The translations under genes were made by a program, and so were the position numbers. From the NCBI GenBank assembly GCA_024636005.1, contig JAGXHV010000021.1, positions 1-62,711 on the forward strand: a DNA stretch of 62,711 bases, given 5' to 3'. Position 1 is the stretch's first letter, and the number at the start of each line of letters is the position of its first letter. Shown piece by piece: positions 33,471-42,790 of this stretch. The notes beneath the pieces are model-generated. The model saw only the letters and a list, made by a program, of their open reading frames with translations, was not told the DNA's origin and did no database searches. This DNA comes from Bacillota bacterium (GTDB lineage: Bacteria; Bacillota; Clostridia; Peptostreptococcales; Acidaminobacteraceae).

Positions 33471-34817
33471 ATGAAATCGATTGACCACTTAATTGACGAA
33501 ATGAAACACTATAAAGAAACACTATGGGTGAACCCAGATAAGTTAAGTTCTAAGAAAGCCTTTGAATTGCTTTTAATAACTCATCCAGAATTACCAAATA
33601 TAGAGGCAGTCATAGCTGCAGATCAAAGATTGAAGCGATTTGCGCCATTTTTTATTAGTGCATTCCCTGAAACATCTGAGAGCAAAGGCATCATAGAATC
33701 GCCTTTGTTACCTATTCCCGAATTTCAAAAATCGGTCATCCCATTTGTTGGAGGTCGCATTTTAGGGAACTGGTATCTCAAAGCGGACAATCTATTGCCC
33801 ATTTCCGGCTCGATCAAGGCACGCGGAGGCGTTTATGAAATCATTAAATTTGCTGAAACCCTTGCTCTCCAAGAAGGAATCTTAAATCCTCAAGATGACT
33901 ACAGTTGTTTTTCTGATGAAAAGTTCAAATCACTTTTAGGAAAATATACGATTGTCGTGGGCTCTACAGGAAATCTCGGTCTCAGCATCGGTACCATTGG
34001 ACGTGCACTCGGTTTCAAAGTCATGGTGCATATGTCTCATGATGCAAAAGCTTGGAAAATCGAATTGCTCAGAAGCAAAGGCGTAAATGTGGTTTTACAT
34101 GATTCCGACTATTCAGTAGCAGTTGCAGAAGGCCGCAATAGTGCCATGTCAGACCCATACAGTTACTTTGTCGATGATGAGAACTCCTATGAGTTATTTG
34201 TAGGATATGCTGTAGCCGCACTGAGACTTAAACAACAAATAATCGACCAAAAAATAAACGTGAACGCAGATCATCCACTGTTCGTCTATCTACCCTGCGG
34301 AGTTGGCGGTGCACCTGGTGGAATAGCCTATGCTCTTAAACTGGTCTTTGGAGACAACGTCTTCATTTTCCTAGCTGAACCGACTCACGCACCTTGCATG
34401 ATGCTGGGGATGGCAACCGGAAAGTATGACAGAATATCAGTTGGAGATATTGATATTGACCTTAAGACTGATGCCGATGGCCTTGCAGTAGGTCGTGCTT
34501 CTGGTTTCGTAGGTCAAGTACTCACTCCTCTGTTAGATGGTATTTATACGATTTCAGATGATAAACTCTACTTCATGCTGTATATCTTACACGAATCGGA
34601 ATCGATGAAGCTCGAACCCTCAGCTTTAGCGGGTCTTTCTGGCCCCATCAAGATGTTTTATGACAGTGAAGGTTTCAGTCATCTAGCTGCAAACGGACTC
34701 TTAGAAAAAATGAATGACGCCACCCATATTTCATGGGGAACAGGCGGTAGCCTCGTGCCTGACTCGATTATGGAGTCTTATATCAAAAAAGGACAGGGGC
34801 TTTCTGGTACGTTGTAA
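33471..34817 (+). CDS. dsdA: D-serine ammonia-lyase (D-serine dehydratase)
   Basis: PLP enzyme that deaminates D-serine to pyruvate and ammonia, for detoxification or carbon/nitrogen supply. 448 residues, the usual DsdA length. The Schiff-base lysine is in SGSIKARGGVYE; the phosphate-binding glycine loop is PCGVGGAPGG; VGSTGNLGLSIG and AEPTHAPCMMLG are DsdA blocks. RBS AAAGGAG 6-8 nt upstream. No dsdC or dsdX neighbour is present. Confidence 0.95.
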   Translation: MKSIDHLIDEMKHYKETLWVNPDKLSSKKAFELLLITHPELPNIEAVIAADQRLKRFAPFFISAFPETSESKGIIESPLLPIPEFQKSVIPFVGGRILGNWYLKADNLLPISGSIKARGGVYEIIKFAETLALQEGILNPQDDYSCFSDEKFKSLLGKYTIVVGSTGNLGLSIGTIGRALGFKVMVHMSHDAKAWKIELLRSKGVNVVLHDSDYSVAVAEGRNSAMSDPYSYFVDDENSYELFVGYAVAALRLKQQIIDQKINVNADHPLFVYLPCGVGGAPGGIAYALKLVFGDNVFIFLAEPTHAPCMMLGMATGKYDRISVGDIDIDLKTDADGLAVGRASGFVGQVLTPLLDGIYTISDDKLYFMLYILHESESMKLEPSALAGLSGPIKMFYDSEGFSHLAANGLLEKMNDATHISWGTGGSLVPDSIMESYIKKGQGLSGTL

Positions 34818-34818
34818 A

Positions 34819-34869
34819 AAAAGGAGCTGTTGCAAAACTATTTTAATCAGTTTTGCAACAGCTCCTTTT
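34819..34869. terminator. dsdA terminator, 21-bp stem
   Basis: Perfect 21-bp stem starting AAAAGGAGCTGTTGCAAAAC with a 9-nt loop, beginning 1 nt after the dsdA stop; T-rich 3' arm. Confidence 0.9.
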
Positions 34870-34907
34870 GAGTAATGATTTCTTCAGTAGCATCTTGAAA
34901 TGTCAGC

Positions 34908-35084
34908 TGAGACGCTAATAAGTTTCCTTATGTACTATATGGAACATAGACACATAGGCTCCTGTGTTTGTTAGGCTAGTATAGTTTCGCTTCGCGAGAA
35001 CCATACCTACGCCCAATGTTTCGTTTCACAAAATATTGCAAGTCGCCCAATATTTCCGTTTCTCGGAAATATTGTACCTACGCG
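34908..35084 (-). repeat. REP-like composite, site C: three stem-loops, two GTAG-headed
   Basis: Fills most of the 301-bp gap between convergent dsdA and the SpoU methyltransferase gene. Read on the minus strand: GTAG then stem-loop CAATATTTCC/GGAAATATTG (35048-35074); a second stem-loop 35014-35038 without GTAG; GTAG then stem-loop GTATGGTTCTCGC/GCGAAACTATAC (34979-35006); then a spacer with TCCTGTGTTTG shared with site D; then edge TGAGACGCTAATAAGTTTCC (34908). CTAC marks are at 35078-35081 and 35007-35010. The bases from 34870 to 34907 show nothing. Confidence 0.75.
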
Positions 35085-35131
35085 GCTTAAGAGATAAAGA
35101 GTGCCCAAAAGGCACTCTTTATCTCTTAAGC
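35085..35131. terminator. Long-stem terminator of the SpoU methyltransferase gene
   Basis: Perfect 21-bp stem GCTTAAGAGATAAAGAGTGCC (first 20 given pair exactly) with a CAAAA loop. The methyltransferase stop at 35119 lies inside the right arm. It abuts site C at its CGCG edge. Confidence 0.85.
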
Positions 35132-35988
35132 AACCCTTTCCGTTTCAAAGTAGCCTCGTATAAAATTACGGTTGCAGCGATGCCGACATTGAGAGAATCA
35201 CAATCGCCAAACATCGGAATTTTTACCGCTTGATACGGAAGCGTATACCACTCTCTGGATATGCCATGGCGTTCACTTCCCATGATTATAGCAATATTTC
35301 CAGAATATTCTTCATCGAAATAATCTACAGCGCCATCCGTATCCGTTAAAATAATCTTGAAATTGTGTTTGATCAGCCATTTGGAGACATTTTCAAATTC
35401 ATCTTCCACTATGGGAATCTTAAAGCAAGAGCCCTGGCTGCTTCTTATAAATTTAGGATGGGTCAATCGGGTCTTTCGGTTGCAGATTACAATCAAATCC
35501 ACATCTGTTCCATCAGCGGATCTGGTAATGGTACCCACATTGCCCGGAATTTCCAGACCGTCCATGATCATGATCAAATTGCTGCTTTTCGGTTTGTAAT
35601 CATCAAGCGTTTTCACTGGAAAATAACTTAGTGTGATCATCCCTGCGGGGTTGCCGCTTTCCGACACCTGATCCATGGTTTTCTTAGAAATCAAGTATAC
35701 ATCTGGCGCAAGCGCGATGAGCCTTTCCAGCATCTGATACGCTTCTGGAGTCACTATGGACTCAACCGCAACCAAAATGTATTCAATCTTCAGGTTATAG
35801 CCTATTACAAATTGGTTGGCCCAAATGCCTTCTACCGGAATCAACTGTTTTGTGTTGCTCTTTTTGTTGTTGTTGATTTGATCCACACGTTTGACCATGG
35901 GAGATTTTGAACCTGCAAAATGAACTTTGTTAGGATAATTGGATTTCAGCCATTTTTCCTTTTCCTCAACTTCTAATTTTAGAAACAT
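35119..35988 (-). CDS. SpoU/TrmH-family RNA 2'-O-ribose methyltransferase
   Basis: SAM-dependent SPOUT-fold enzyme methylating ribose in tRNA or rRNA, about 289 residues. The three SpoU motifs are DGLEIPGNVGTITRSAD, IIMGSERHGIS and IPMFGDCDSLNVGIAATVILYE. The N-terminal 120 residues form a substrate-binding-like domain. The target base is not predictable. ATG at 35988 is preceded by GGGGG; it is 10 nt downstream of clpE, so the two may be co-transcribed. Confidence 0.88.
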   Translation of the reverse strand: MFLKLEVEEKEKWLKSNYPNKVHFAGSKSPMVKRVDQINNNKKSNTKQLIPVEGIWANQFVIGYNLKIEYILVAVESIVTPEAYQMLERLIALAPDVYLISKKTMDQVSESGNPAGMITLSYFPVKTLDDYKPKSSNLIMIMDGLEIPGNVGTITRSADGTDVDLIVICNRKTRLTHPKFIRSSQGSCFKIPIVEDEFENVSKWLIKHNFKIILTDTDGAVDYFDEEYSGNIAIIMGSERHGISREWYTLPYQAVKIPMFGDCDSLNVGIAATVILYEATLKRKGLLKR

Positions 35989-35998
35989 CAATCCCCCA

Positions 35999-38296
35999 CT
36001 ATGCCTTAACTTTTATTTTAACTTTCTTGTTTTCCACAACAGCACTGAGCAAGTTGCCTTCCTTGAGCAGTTTTCTGATATAAAGTTCAGCAATTTCATC
36101 CTCAATCAACTTTTGAATCGTTCTTCTGAGTGGTCTTGCACCATACTTTTCATCAAAGCCCTGATCCAAGATCAGGTCTTTAACTTCCTCAGACACTTCG
36201 AGCACCATGTTTTTCTCTTTGACTTCATCATTGACTTCACTCAACTGTAGTTCAATGATTTGTCTCAATTCATCGCGAACGAGCGCCTTGAAAACAACGA
36301 TATCATCTATTCTGTTTAAGAATTCAGGTTTAAACGTTTCTTTCATCATTTCCCTGATTTTCTGTTCCTGTTTGTCATCCGATTCGCTTCCAAAGCCAAT
36401 ACCTGTGGATTTCAGGTTCGTCCCCACGTTTGAAGTCATTATAATTACTGTGTTTTCAAAGAAAACAGTTCTACCTTGACCATCTGTGAGTCGTCCATCT
36501 TCGAGTATTTGTAGAAGGACATTGAACACATCGGAATGCGCTTTTTCTATCTCGTCGAGCAAAATGACCGCATAAGGTTTTCTTCTGACTTTCTCTGTCA
36601 GTTGTCCACCTTGTTCATAACCGACATACCCTGGAGGTGCACCAATCAATTTAGATACGGTGTGTTTTTCCATATACTCTGACATATCCATTCGGATCAT
36701 GGCATCTTCAGTGCCAAAGAGTTCTTCGGCAAGTGCTCTCGCGAGTTCAGTCTTTCCAACTCCTGTTGGACCAACAAAAACAAACGATGCAGGTTTTCTT
36801 TTTTTCCTGAAACCAGATCGGTTTCTTCGTATGGCTTTTGAAATGGATTCCACAGCATGATTTTGTCCTATAACTCTTTTGTGCAGTCTGGACTCGAGTT
36901 CAATCAATTTTGAAGCTTCCTCTTCTGTAATTTTTTGAACCGGAATCTTGGTCCACGCTTCTATGACATATGCCACATCTTCCACTGTCAGTTGGTCATG
37001 TGATGAACTGTCTTCTAGTGCTTGAATCTTTTCACCGATTCTGATGGATTCCATCCTAAGTTCAGCGGAATGCTCAAAATCATCATGTTCAACCGCTTCA
37101 GCACGTTCCGATTCAATTCTCTCAAGTTCTTCCTCAAGTGCTTTCACTTCGACCAAGCCTTTATTTTTAAGATTTGCCCTGGATCCGGCCTCATCAATAA
37201 CATCAATTGCCTTATCAGGTAAAAATCTATCTGTGATATAACGCTCAGACATTTTCACTGCGGCTTCAATGACTTCATCTGAAATCTGAACGCGATGAAA
37301 AATCTCATAATAATCACGTATGCCTTTTAAGATTTCAATGCTATCTTCAACTGAAGGTTCATCGATCAACACCGGTTGAAATCTTCTTTCAAGTGCGGCA
37401 TCTTTTTCAATGTGTTTACGGTATTCTTCCATGGTTGTTGCTCCAATGATTTGAACTTCACCACGTGCGAGAGCCGGTTTGAGGATATTGGCAGCATTCA
37501 TAACACCACCATGAACTTCTCCAGCCCCCATGATATTATGAACCTCATCAATGACCAAAATCACATTGCCATGTTTTGAGGCTTCATTGATTACAGATTT
37601 CATTCGACCTTCAAATTGTCCTCTAAACTGAGTACCCGCCACAATGGCAGTCATATCGAGGAGATAGATCTGAGTATCGAGAAGTTTTTCTGGAACGGAT
37701 TTTTCTACTATACGTACCGCAAGACCTTCTGCAATCGCTGTTTTACCCACACCAGGTTCACCAAGTAAAAGTGGATTGTTCTTGCCTCTTCTGTTAAGGA
37801 TCTGAACCACACGATCAATTTCTCTATGTCTACCTATCACCCTATCAATTTGATTATTTTTGGCTTTCTCTATCAGATTTGTTCCATATTTTTCAAGAGT
37901 CTTCAGTTTTAATTTCTTGGATTTTTTTCCATAATTCTGCTCATCAGACTCATCATCCATATAGTCATCCTCTTCGAGTATTTCCTCATCATAGCTCATG
38001 TCCTCATCGAACTCGTCCTCATCTTCTTCTTGAGTGTCGGAATCATAGCTCATGAGATTCATGAGGGGATTGTCCTCGTCATCAGAAATGTTCTCAAACA
38101 ACTTGTTCATCTGCTTTGAGAGATTATCCATTTCCTCAGGGCTAAGATTGATTTGGTTCATAATCTCATCCATTACAGGATAGCCCTTTTTTTGTGCACA
38201 TTCCAGGCAAAGGTCCACATATTCGGTTTTTCCGTTTTCGATTCTTGCCGTACGCATCATTGCTACGTTTTTTTTACATTCAGAACATTTTTTCAT
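35999..38296 (-). CDS. ClpE-like HSP100 ATPase with N-terminal zinc finger
   Basis: 765-residue AAA+ unfoldase that should feed ClpP. It starts with a zinc finger (Cys4, Cys7, Cys30, Cys33), followed by a very acidic linker about 71-119, then AAA-1 (Walker [10 protein letters not shown], near 179), a UVR-like coiled segment ([20 protein letters not shown]), and AAA-2 (GPTGVGKTE). The double-Clp_N domain of ClpC is missing, which with the zinc finger points to ClpE. No CtsR box was found; TATAAT at 38362-38367 (minus strand) may be the -10. Confidence 0.88.
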   Translation of the reverse strand: MKKCSECKKNVAMMRTARIENGKTEYVDLCLECAQKKGYPVMDEIMNQINLSPEEMDNLSKQMNKLFENISDDEDNPLMNLMSYDSDTQEEDEDEFDEDMSYDEEILEEDDYMDDESDEQNYGKKSKKLKLKTLEKYGTNLIEKAKNNQIDRVIGRHREIDRVVQILNRRGKNNPLLLGEPGVGKTAIAEGLAVRIVEKSVPEKLLDTQIYLLDMTAIVAGTQFRGQFEGRMKSVINEASKHGNVILVIDEVHNIMGAGEVHGGVMNAANILKPALARGEVQIIGATTMEEYRKHIEKDAALERRFQPVLIDEPSVEDSIEILKGIRDYYEIFHRVQISDEVIEAAVKMSERYITDRFLPDKAIDVIDEAGSRANLKNKGLVEVKALEEELERIESERAEAVEHDDFEHSAELRMESIRIGEKIQALEDSSSHDQLTVEDVAYVIEAWTKIPVQKITEEEASKLIELESRLHKRVIGQNHAVESISKAIRRNRSGFRKKRKPASFVFVGPTGVGKTELARALAEELFGTEDAMIRMDMSEYMEKHTVSKLIGAPPGYVGYEQGGQLTEKVRRKPYAVILLDEIEKAHSDVFNVLLQILEDGRLTDGQGRTVFFENTVIIMTSNVGTNLKSTGIGFGSESDDKQEQKIREMMKETFKPEFLNRIDDIVVFKALVRDELRQIIELQLSEVNDEVKEKNMVLEVSEEVKDLILDQGFDEKYGARPLRRTIQKLIEDEIAELYIRKLLKEGNLLSAVVENKKVKIKVKA

Positions 38297-38361
38297 AATT
38301 CACACCCGCTTTATATTAGATCTTTAGGATATACATTCACATCAACTTGCTATACCTATTC

Positions 38362-38367
38362 ATTATA
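38362..38367 (-). promoter_or_regulatory. -10 element upstream of the clpE-like gene
   Basis: Consensus TATAAT, 66 nt before the start. No matching -35 and no tandem heptad CtsR operator was recognised. Confidence 0.35.
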
Positions 38368-38439
38368 CCCCATTTTGCCACTCAATTTATACGTGTAAAC
38401 TTTAAATTTTTATGAACACCATGACTTTCTACTGTAATT

Positions 38440-38468
38440 TTGATAAACTGATAATAATTCATTATAAA
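38440..38468 (+). promoter_or_regulatory. Sigma-A-like promoter just before the LUD gene
   Basis: -35 TTGATA, 17-nt spacer, -10 TATAAA. The predicted start of transcription (near 38475) falls within the GGGGAGG ribosome site at 38473-38479, which would leave a leader of about 10 nt; either the transcript is almost leaderless or the match is fortuitous. Confidence 0.4.
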
Positions 38469-38484
38469 TTTTGGGGAGGTCTCT

Positions 38485-39126
38485 ATGGATCAGAATCTGC
38501 ATAGCGTCATGCTTAAGAAAGTCGATCGTACCATTGCAAGTTTGGAAAAGAACAACATGCATGGCTATTATGTCACCAGCATTGAAGCATTACACGAAAA
38601 AATCAAATCGCTTGTACCTGAAAATTCTGTTGTCTCTGTTGGAGGTTCCATGACCCTTTTTGAGACTGGTGTCATCGACCTTTTGAGAAATGAGCCCTAT
38701 CAATTTTTGGATCGTTACGCAGAAGGGTTGACACCTGATGAGATCAAAGGCATTTTCAGACAATCATTTTCTGCCGATGCCTATTTTGCCAGCACCAACG
38801 CCATCACAGAAAATGGTGAACTCTACAATGTGGACGGCACAGGAAATCGTGTTGCCGCTATGATATTTGGTCCCGACAAAGTCATAATCATAGCCGGTCT
38901 GAACAAAATCGTCAAAAACCTCGATGAGGCAGTACACCGTAATCGTGAGATTTCAGCACCTTCCAATGTGAAGAGACTTAATATGCAGACACCATGCAAT
39001 ACCACTGGTACTTGTTCTGATTGTAAAAGTGCTGGACGCATCTGTGTCGCGTATACTACCATAGGTTTCCAGAGAGTAAAAGATAGGATTCATGTCATTT
39101 TCGTTGATGGTGCATACGGCTATTGA
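38485..39126 (+). CDS. LUD-domain protein (LutC/YkgG-like, lactate-utilisation family)
   Basis: 213-residue protein of the LUD (former DUF162) family; relatives take part in lactate utilisation and iron-sulfur-linked oxidation, but single-gene clostridial members are uncharacterised. Family blocks SVGGSMTLFETGVID, YFASTNAITENGELYNVDG and GPDKVIIIAGLNKIV are present. The C-terminal cysteines CNTTGTCSDCKSAGRIC could hold a cluster or metal. Strong GGGGAGG site. lutA and lutB are not adjacent. Confidence 0.88.
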   Translation: MDQNLHSVMLKKVDRTIASLEKNNMHGYYVTSIEALHEKIKSLVPENSVVSVGGSMTLFETGVIDLLRNEPYQFLDRYAEGLTPDEIKGIFRQSFSADAYFASTNAITENGELYNVDGTGNRVAAMIFGPDKVIIIAGLNKIVKNLDEAVHRNREISAPSNVKRLNMQTPCNTTGTCSDCKSAGRICVAYTTIGFQRVKDRIHVIFVDGAYGY

Positions 39127-39139
39127 TTCCACATAAGTT

Positions 39140-39187
39140 AAAAACCCTAGTGATGGCATTTTTTTGCCGGACTAGGGTTTGTTTTTT
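39140..39187. terminator. Terminator between LUD gene and small ORF
   Basis: Outer stem AAACCCTAGT / ACTAGGGTTT with inner GGCA-TTTTTT-TGCC helix and a T-rich tail; convergent genes share it. Confidence 0.85.
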
Positions 39188-39410
39188 ATTCCTTCAGATC
39201 TTCAGATCTCATAACCTGTTCAACTATAACCTTATCGTTTTCCCAATATAAGATCATGGCCATTGGACCAGTTACAAGTAAGCAAGCTTCATCCGAATCA
39301 GTTCCGATCCGATCGAGATTGTCTGCTATGGCCTTAAAAATCGTCTCTTCTGAAAATGGTAAATCTTCTATTGAAGGTTCAATTTGAACCTTTAGCATTT
39401 GCTCCGCCAT
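39186..39410 (-). CDS. hypothetical protein, 74 residues
   Basis: Small acidic cytoplasmic protein of unknown function. Start MAEQMLKVQIEP is set by an AGGAGGG site 4-6 nt upstream. Alternating hydrophobic stretches (EACLLVTGPMAMILYW, KVIVEQVM) suggest a compact alpha/beta fold. No motif recognised. It lies 66 nt downstream of the ABC permease gene and could be part of that operon. Confidence 0.6.
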   Translation of the reverse strand: MAEQMLKVQIEPSIEDLPFSEETIFKAIADNLDRIGTDSDEACLLVTGPMAMILYWENDKVIVEQVMRSEDLKE

Positions 39411-39476
39411 ATACCCTCCTGTTTTTCTTTCATGATTCAATTTTACACCAATTGATGAAAATTGCAAATACAAACA

Positions 39477-41129
39477 TTAATTGATCTGTCTTTTTAATGC
39501 TTTTGAGAATGCGATTTTTATAAGCACTACCACAATCAATCCTATCCCAATATTGAGTAGAGGATTGTTTTTTAGTATAAAGAAATGGGCAGCGGCTATA
39601 GCGGCACATATTCCCATATAAACAAACGTAGCCCCAATATTCTTATTGCCTCCTGGAATCATTTCCCTTGAGAACGGGAGACTTAGTTTTGAAAAATTGA
39701 TTTTGATTGCGAGCAACAACAGAGTCATCACATTGACCAAAAGCACTCCCCAAATGCTGATGACACCGCAAAGTAAAACAAATATGGCACTCATCACGAA
39801 CATTCCCGGCAAAACGTATTTAAAATAGTAAGCTTTTAACGCACCTGTAATGATGATATTCTTGTTTTTGATCGGGAAGCTGTCATAAATAAAAGATGCT
39901 TCGAATTTTTCACTATATTGTACAAAATCAAAATTCGTCGTAAAGAACATGGTCGACATATAAAGTACAACATAGGCCATAGTACCTTTCAGCCCAACTA
40001 TTCCGGCAATAATTCCCTCACTTCCCTGAATAATGGGAAAAAGCATAATAAAAGGAAACAACATGGAGATCGCCTGGTTGGGATAAATCATCAGTTTAAG
40101 TTTTCGATCCCTGCTCAGATTGGAATCCGAGAATTTCATAAAGGCCAGTTCCGTATGATCTTTTGAGAAAAAATTGAACAATATGGCTTTAAATCTTGAG
40201 CTTAGATTATTTTTACTGATGAAAACTCCATCTTCAATCTGCAGTTTCATCAGATAACTCTCGAATTTAGGAAAGATCCATTTAATCAATACCATACCGG
40301 ATAAAATCGGTACCACTAGCCCCGTAACCGCCATAATGACATAGGACTTATCTGTACTGCCTTCCACAACCACTTTGAATAAGCCCGCATACCATGCCGG
40401 TGGTATCAAATAAGTCCACCATTTGATGTTGATGGTCAGCTGGAAATCGACAAACTCAAATATTCTTGCCGCCACTTGATAGGCGAGTATTGTAGTAATC
40501 GATAGAATTATTTGAAAAATGTTGATGATATCTTTAAGTTTCTCACCTGAAAATCTTTCCAGTAGTGAGCTATATAGGATTGTTGTGATGATGACTATCA
40601 AAAATGACAAAGCAACCATCATAACAAGAAAAGCTAGTAGGATTTTGGGTCCATAAACACCAGTACCAAGAACCATGGACATAAAATTAAGAGCAAGAAA
40701 CATTGCGACCATATAATAAACGATATGAATAATCCTAGCAGCATTCATAGTTTGCTGGTTCACAGGTTTTGTCATGATGATGTTCTTATCCCTGACATCC
40801 AGTAGTACTCCGGAAAAATCGGAAACCATGTACATTACCATAAAAAAGAGATCCATCGAAGCCACTATGGTTATTTTATAATAGAGATCAAATGGAGTGA
40901 TCATCATCATTCCCACGAAAAATCCGACAAAAACGAGCATCAACAGATTCGCTTTTAGCCCTTTGATCTTCTTTTCCTTGCCATCGCTTAAATTGATAGG
41001 CGATTTTCTCTCATCAAGGGTCAATTTGAGTGTTAATATGGAAAGTAACATCTCAAAATCAACTTGTGTTTTAGAAAACAACCATTTCACGCGATTCAAT
41101 ATTTTTATTAGTACGAATTTTCGTTCCAT
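39477..41129 (-). CDS. ABC transporter permease, exporter type
   Basis: 550-residue integral membrane protein with about 12-14 hydrophobic segments in two halves and a cytoplasmic stretch near 270-330. Not a close match to a named family that I recognise; the partner ATPase 8 nt upstream is of the CcmA/NatA/EcsA export class, so it is probably the membrane half of an ABC-2-like exporter. Substrate unknown. RBS TAGGAGG 5 nt before ATG. Confidence 0.8.
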   Translation of the reverse strand: MERKFVLIKILNRVKWLFSKTQVDFEMLLSILTLKLTLDERKSPINLSDGKEKKIKGLKANLLMLVFVGFFVGMMMITPFDLYYKITIVASMDLFFMVMYMVSDFSGVLLDVRDKNIIMTKPVNQQTMNAARIIHIVYYMVAMFLALNFMSMVLGTGVYGPKILLAFLVMMVALSFLIVIITTILYSSLLERFSGEKLKDIINIFQIILSITTILAYQVAARIFEFVDFQLTINIKWWTYLIPPAWYAGLFKVVVEGSTDKSYVIMAVTGLVVPILSGMVLIKWIFPKFESYLMKLQIEDGVFISKNNLSSRFKAILFNFFSKDHTELAFMKFSDSNLSRDRKLKLMIYPNQAISMLFPFIMLFPIIQGSEGIIAGIVGLKGTMAYVVLYMSTMFFTTNFDFVQYSEKFEASFIYDSFPIKNKNIIITGALKAYYFKYVLPGMFVMSAIFVLLCGVISIWGVLLVNVMTLLLLAIKINFSKLSLPFSREMIPGGNKNIGATFVYMGICAAIAAAHFFILKNNPLLNIGIGLIVVVLIKIAFSKALKRQIN

Positions 41130-41137
41130 GAATCCTC

Positions 41138-41917
41138 CTATCTTACGATCACATCAACGAACTCCGATGCTATGGCTTCATGTTTATTGAACCCTGTCAA
41201 TTGATTGAATATGTCTTGTAGCGACCCTTCCTTACTTGCTGTTTTGAGTTCTTCAAAATTGCCGTCAGCAACGATGACCCCATCATTCAGCACAATGATT
41301 CGATCACTTATTTTTTCGACTACTTCCATGATGTGTGAGGAATAGAACACTGTTTTTCCCTGCTCCGCAAGCTTCTTGATAATTTCTTTGAACACCATCA
41401 CACTGTTTGCATCCAGACCACTGATGGGTTCATCAAAGAATAAGATATCGGGATTGTGAATCAAACTGGAAATGATCAGAAGTTTTTGTTTCATGCCTTT
41501 TGAATATGACGAAATCCTATTATAGAAGGCTTCGTTGATTCCAAAAAGCTTGAACAGTTCATCAGCTTTCTCATCCACAACAGCACTGTCCATCTTATAG
41601 AGTTCTCCAATGAATTTAAGATACTCATACCCAGATAGACTGTCATAGATCGTGGCCACTTCTGGCACGTAACCTATTCTTCTTTTATATTCTACCGGAT
41701 TGTCCTTTATATTTTCACCGAAAATCTCCACAATGCCTTCATACCTGTCAATCATTCCGAGCATTATTTTCACAGTGGTGCTTTTTCCCGCACCGTTTGG
41801 TCCTATGTATCCTATGATTTGTCCCGCATCAATATCCAAATTGACTCCTTTCAGAACATAGTCACCGTCTGATTTGTATCTCATTTTCAAGTCTGAGATT
41901 CTGATTACTGATTTCAT
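41138..41917 (-). CDS. ABC transporter ATPase, CcmA/NatA-type exporter
   Basis: 259-residue ATPase. Walker A GPNGAGKST, signature SSYSKGMKQKLLI, Walker B DILFFDEPISGLD and switch histidine SSHIMEVVEK are all intact. The start at 41917 has GGAGG 5 nt upstream; an in-frame codon 12 nt further up is less likely. It forms an operon with the permease downstream. Confidence 0.9.
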   Translation of the reverse strand: MKSVIRISDLKMRYKSDGDYVLKGVNLDIDAGQIIGYIGPNGAGKSTTVKIMLGMIDRYEGIVEIFGENIKDNPVEYKRRIGYVPEVATIYDSLSGYEYLKFIGELYKMDSAVVDEKADELFKLFGINEAFYNRISSYSKGMKQKLLIISSLIHNPDILFFDEPISGLDANSVMVFKEIIKKLAEQGKTVFYSSHIMEVVEKISDRIIVLNDGVIVADGNFEELKTASKEGSLQDIFNQLTGFNKHEAIASEFVDVIVR

Positions 41918-42046
41918 ATCAACCTCCATGTGTCCTTACCGATGATTGTACCAAATAAATTCCAAAAATACTATAAAGTGATTCTTGTCATTGATCGTCA
42001 TTTATGGTACTCTCAACTCAAAGTTCAAAATCAAGGAGGCACACCC

Positions 42047-42790
42047 ATGAACACAGCTGCTTTTTTAGACATAGATGGCACCCTATATAGGAACTCGCTC
42101 ATGATTGAACATTTTAAGAAAATGGTCAAATACGAGGTTATCGATCCTGGTCTCTGGCATACAGGTGTAAAACCTGCTTTCGTAGAATGGAGAAAACGTG
42201 TCGGCGTATACGAAGATTACATGCTTGAACTAGTTGCCATCTACTATGAAGCCTTAAAAGGGAGAAGAGCTGCAGACCTTGAATTCATCTCCAATCAGGT
42301 CATTCATTTGCATGGTGACATTGTTTACAAATACACCAGGAATCGAATTCTTTGGCACCAAATGCAAGGACATAAAGTGTTTTTCATATCAGGAAGTCCT
42401 GATTTTCTGGTCTCCAAAATGGCCGAAAAATATCAGATTGACGGTTACAGAGGCACCGGTTATCTTATTGACGCCGAAGGGTGCTTCACCGGTGAAGTCT
42501 CTCCTATGTGGGACTCCGAGAATAAAAATAAAGCCATTGACAAATTCGTCAAGGCTTTTGATATCGATCTTTCAAAAAGTTATGCCTATGGGGACACCAA
42601 TGGCGATCTGTCCATGCTTTCTCGTGTTGGAAATCCGGTCGCTATCAACCCAGCCAAAGAGTTACTACTCAACATCAAGCATTCTCCTGAACTCTCAAAG
42701 AAAACGACTATCATCATCGAGAGGAAAGATTTGATTTATAAATTATCCCCCTCTGTTGAGATCATCGATGAGAATTCACTTTTAATCTGA
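42047..42790 (+). CDS. HAD-IB family phosphatase (SerB-like)
   Basis: 247-residue HAD hydrolase. Motif I is FLDIDGTLYRN, motif II FFISGSPDF, and motif III/IV YAYGDTNGDLSML. The helical cap is of subclass IB, like phosphoserine phosphatase and related enzymes. The ATG at 42047 has AAGGAGG 5-6 nt upstream and begins right at motif I, as in relatives. Its end overlaps the convergent nitrilase gene by 9 nt. Confidence 0.87.
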   Translation: MNTAAFLDIDGTLYRNSLMIEHFKKMVKYEVIDPGLWHTGVKPAFVEWRKRVGVYEDYMLELVAIYYEALKGRRAADLEFISNQVIHLHGDIVYKYTRNRILWHQMQGHKVFFISGSPDFLVSKMAEKYQIDGYRGTGYLIDAEGCFTGEVSPMWDSENKNKAIDKFVKAFDIDLSKSYAYGDTNGDLSMLSRVGNPVAINPAKELLLNIKHSPELSKKTTIIIERKDLIYKLSPSVEIIDENSLLI

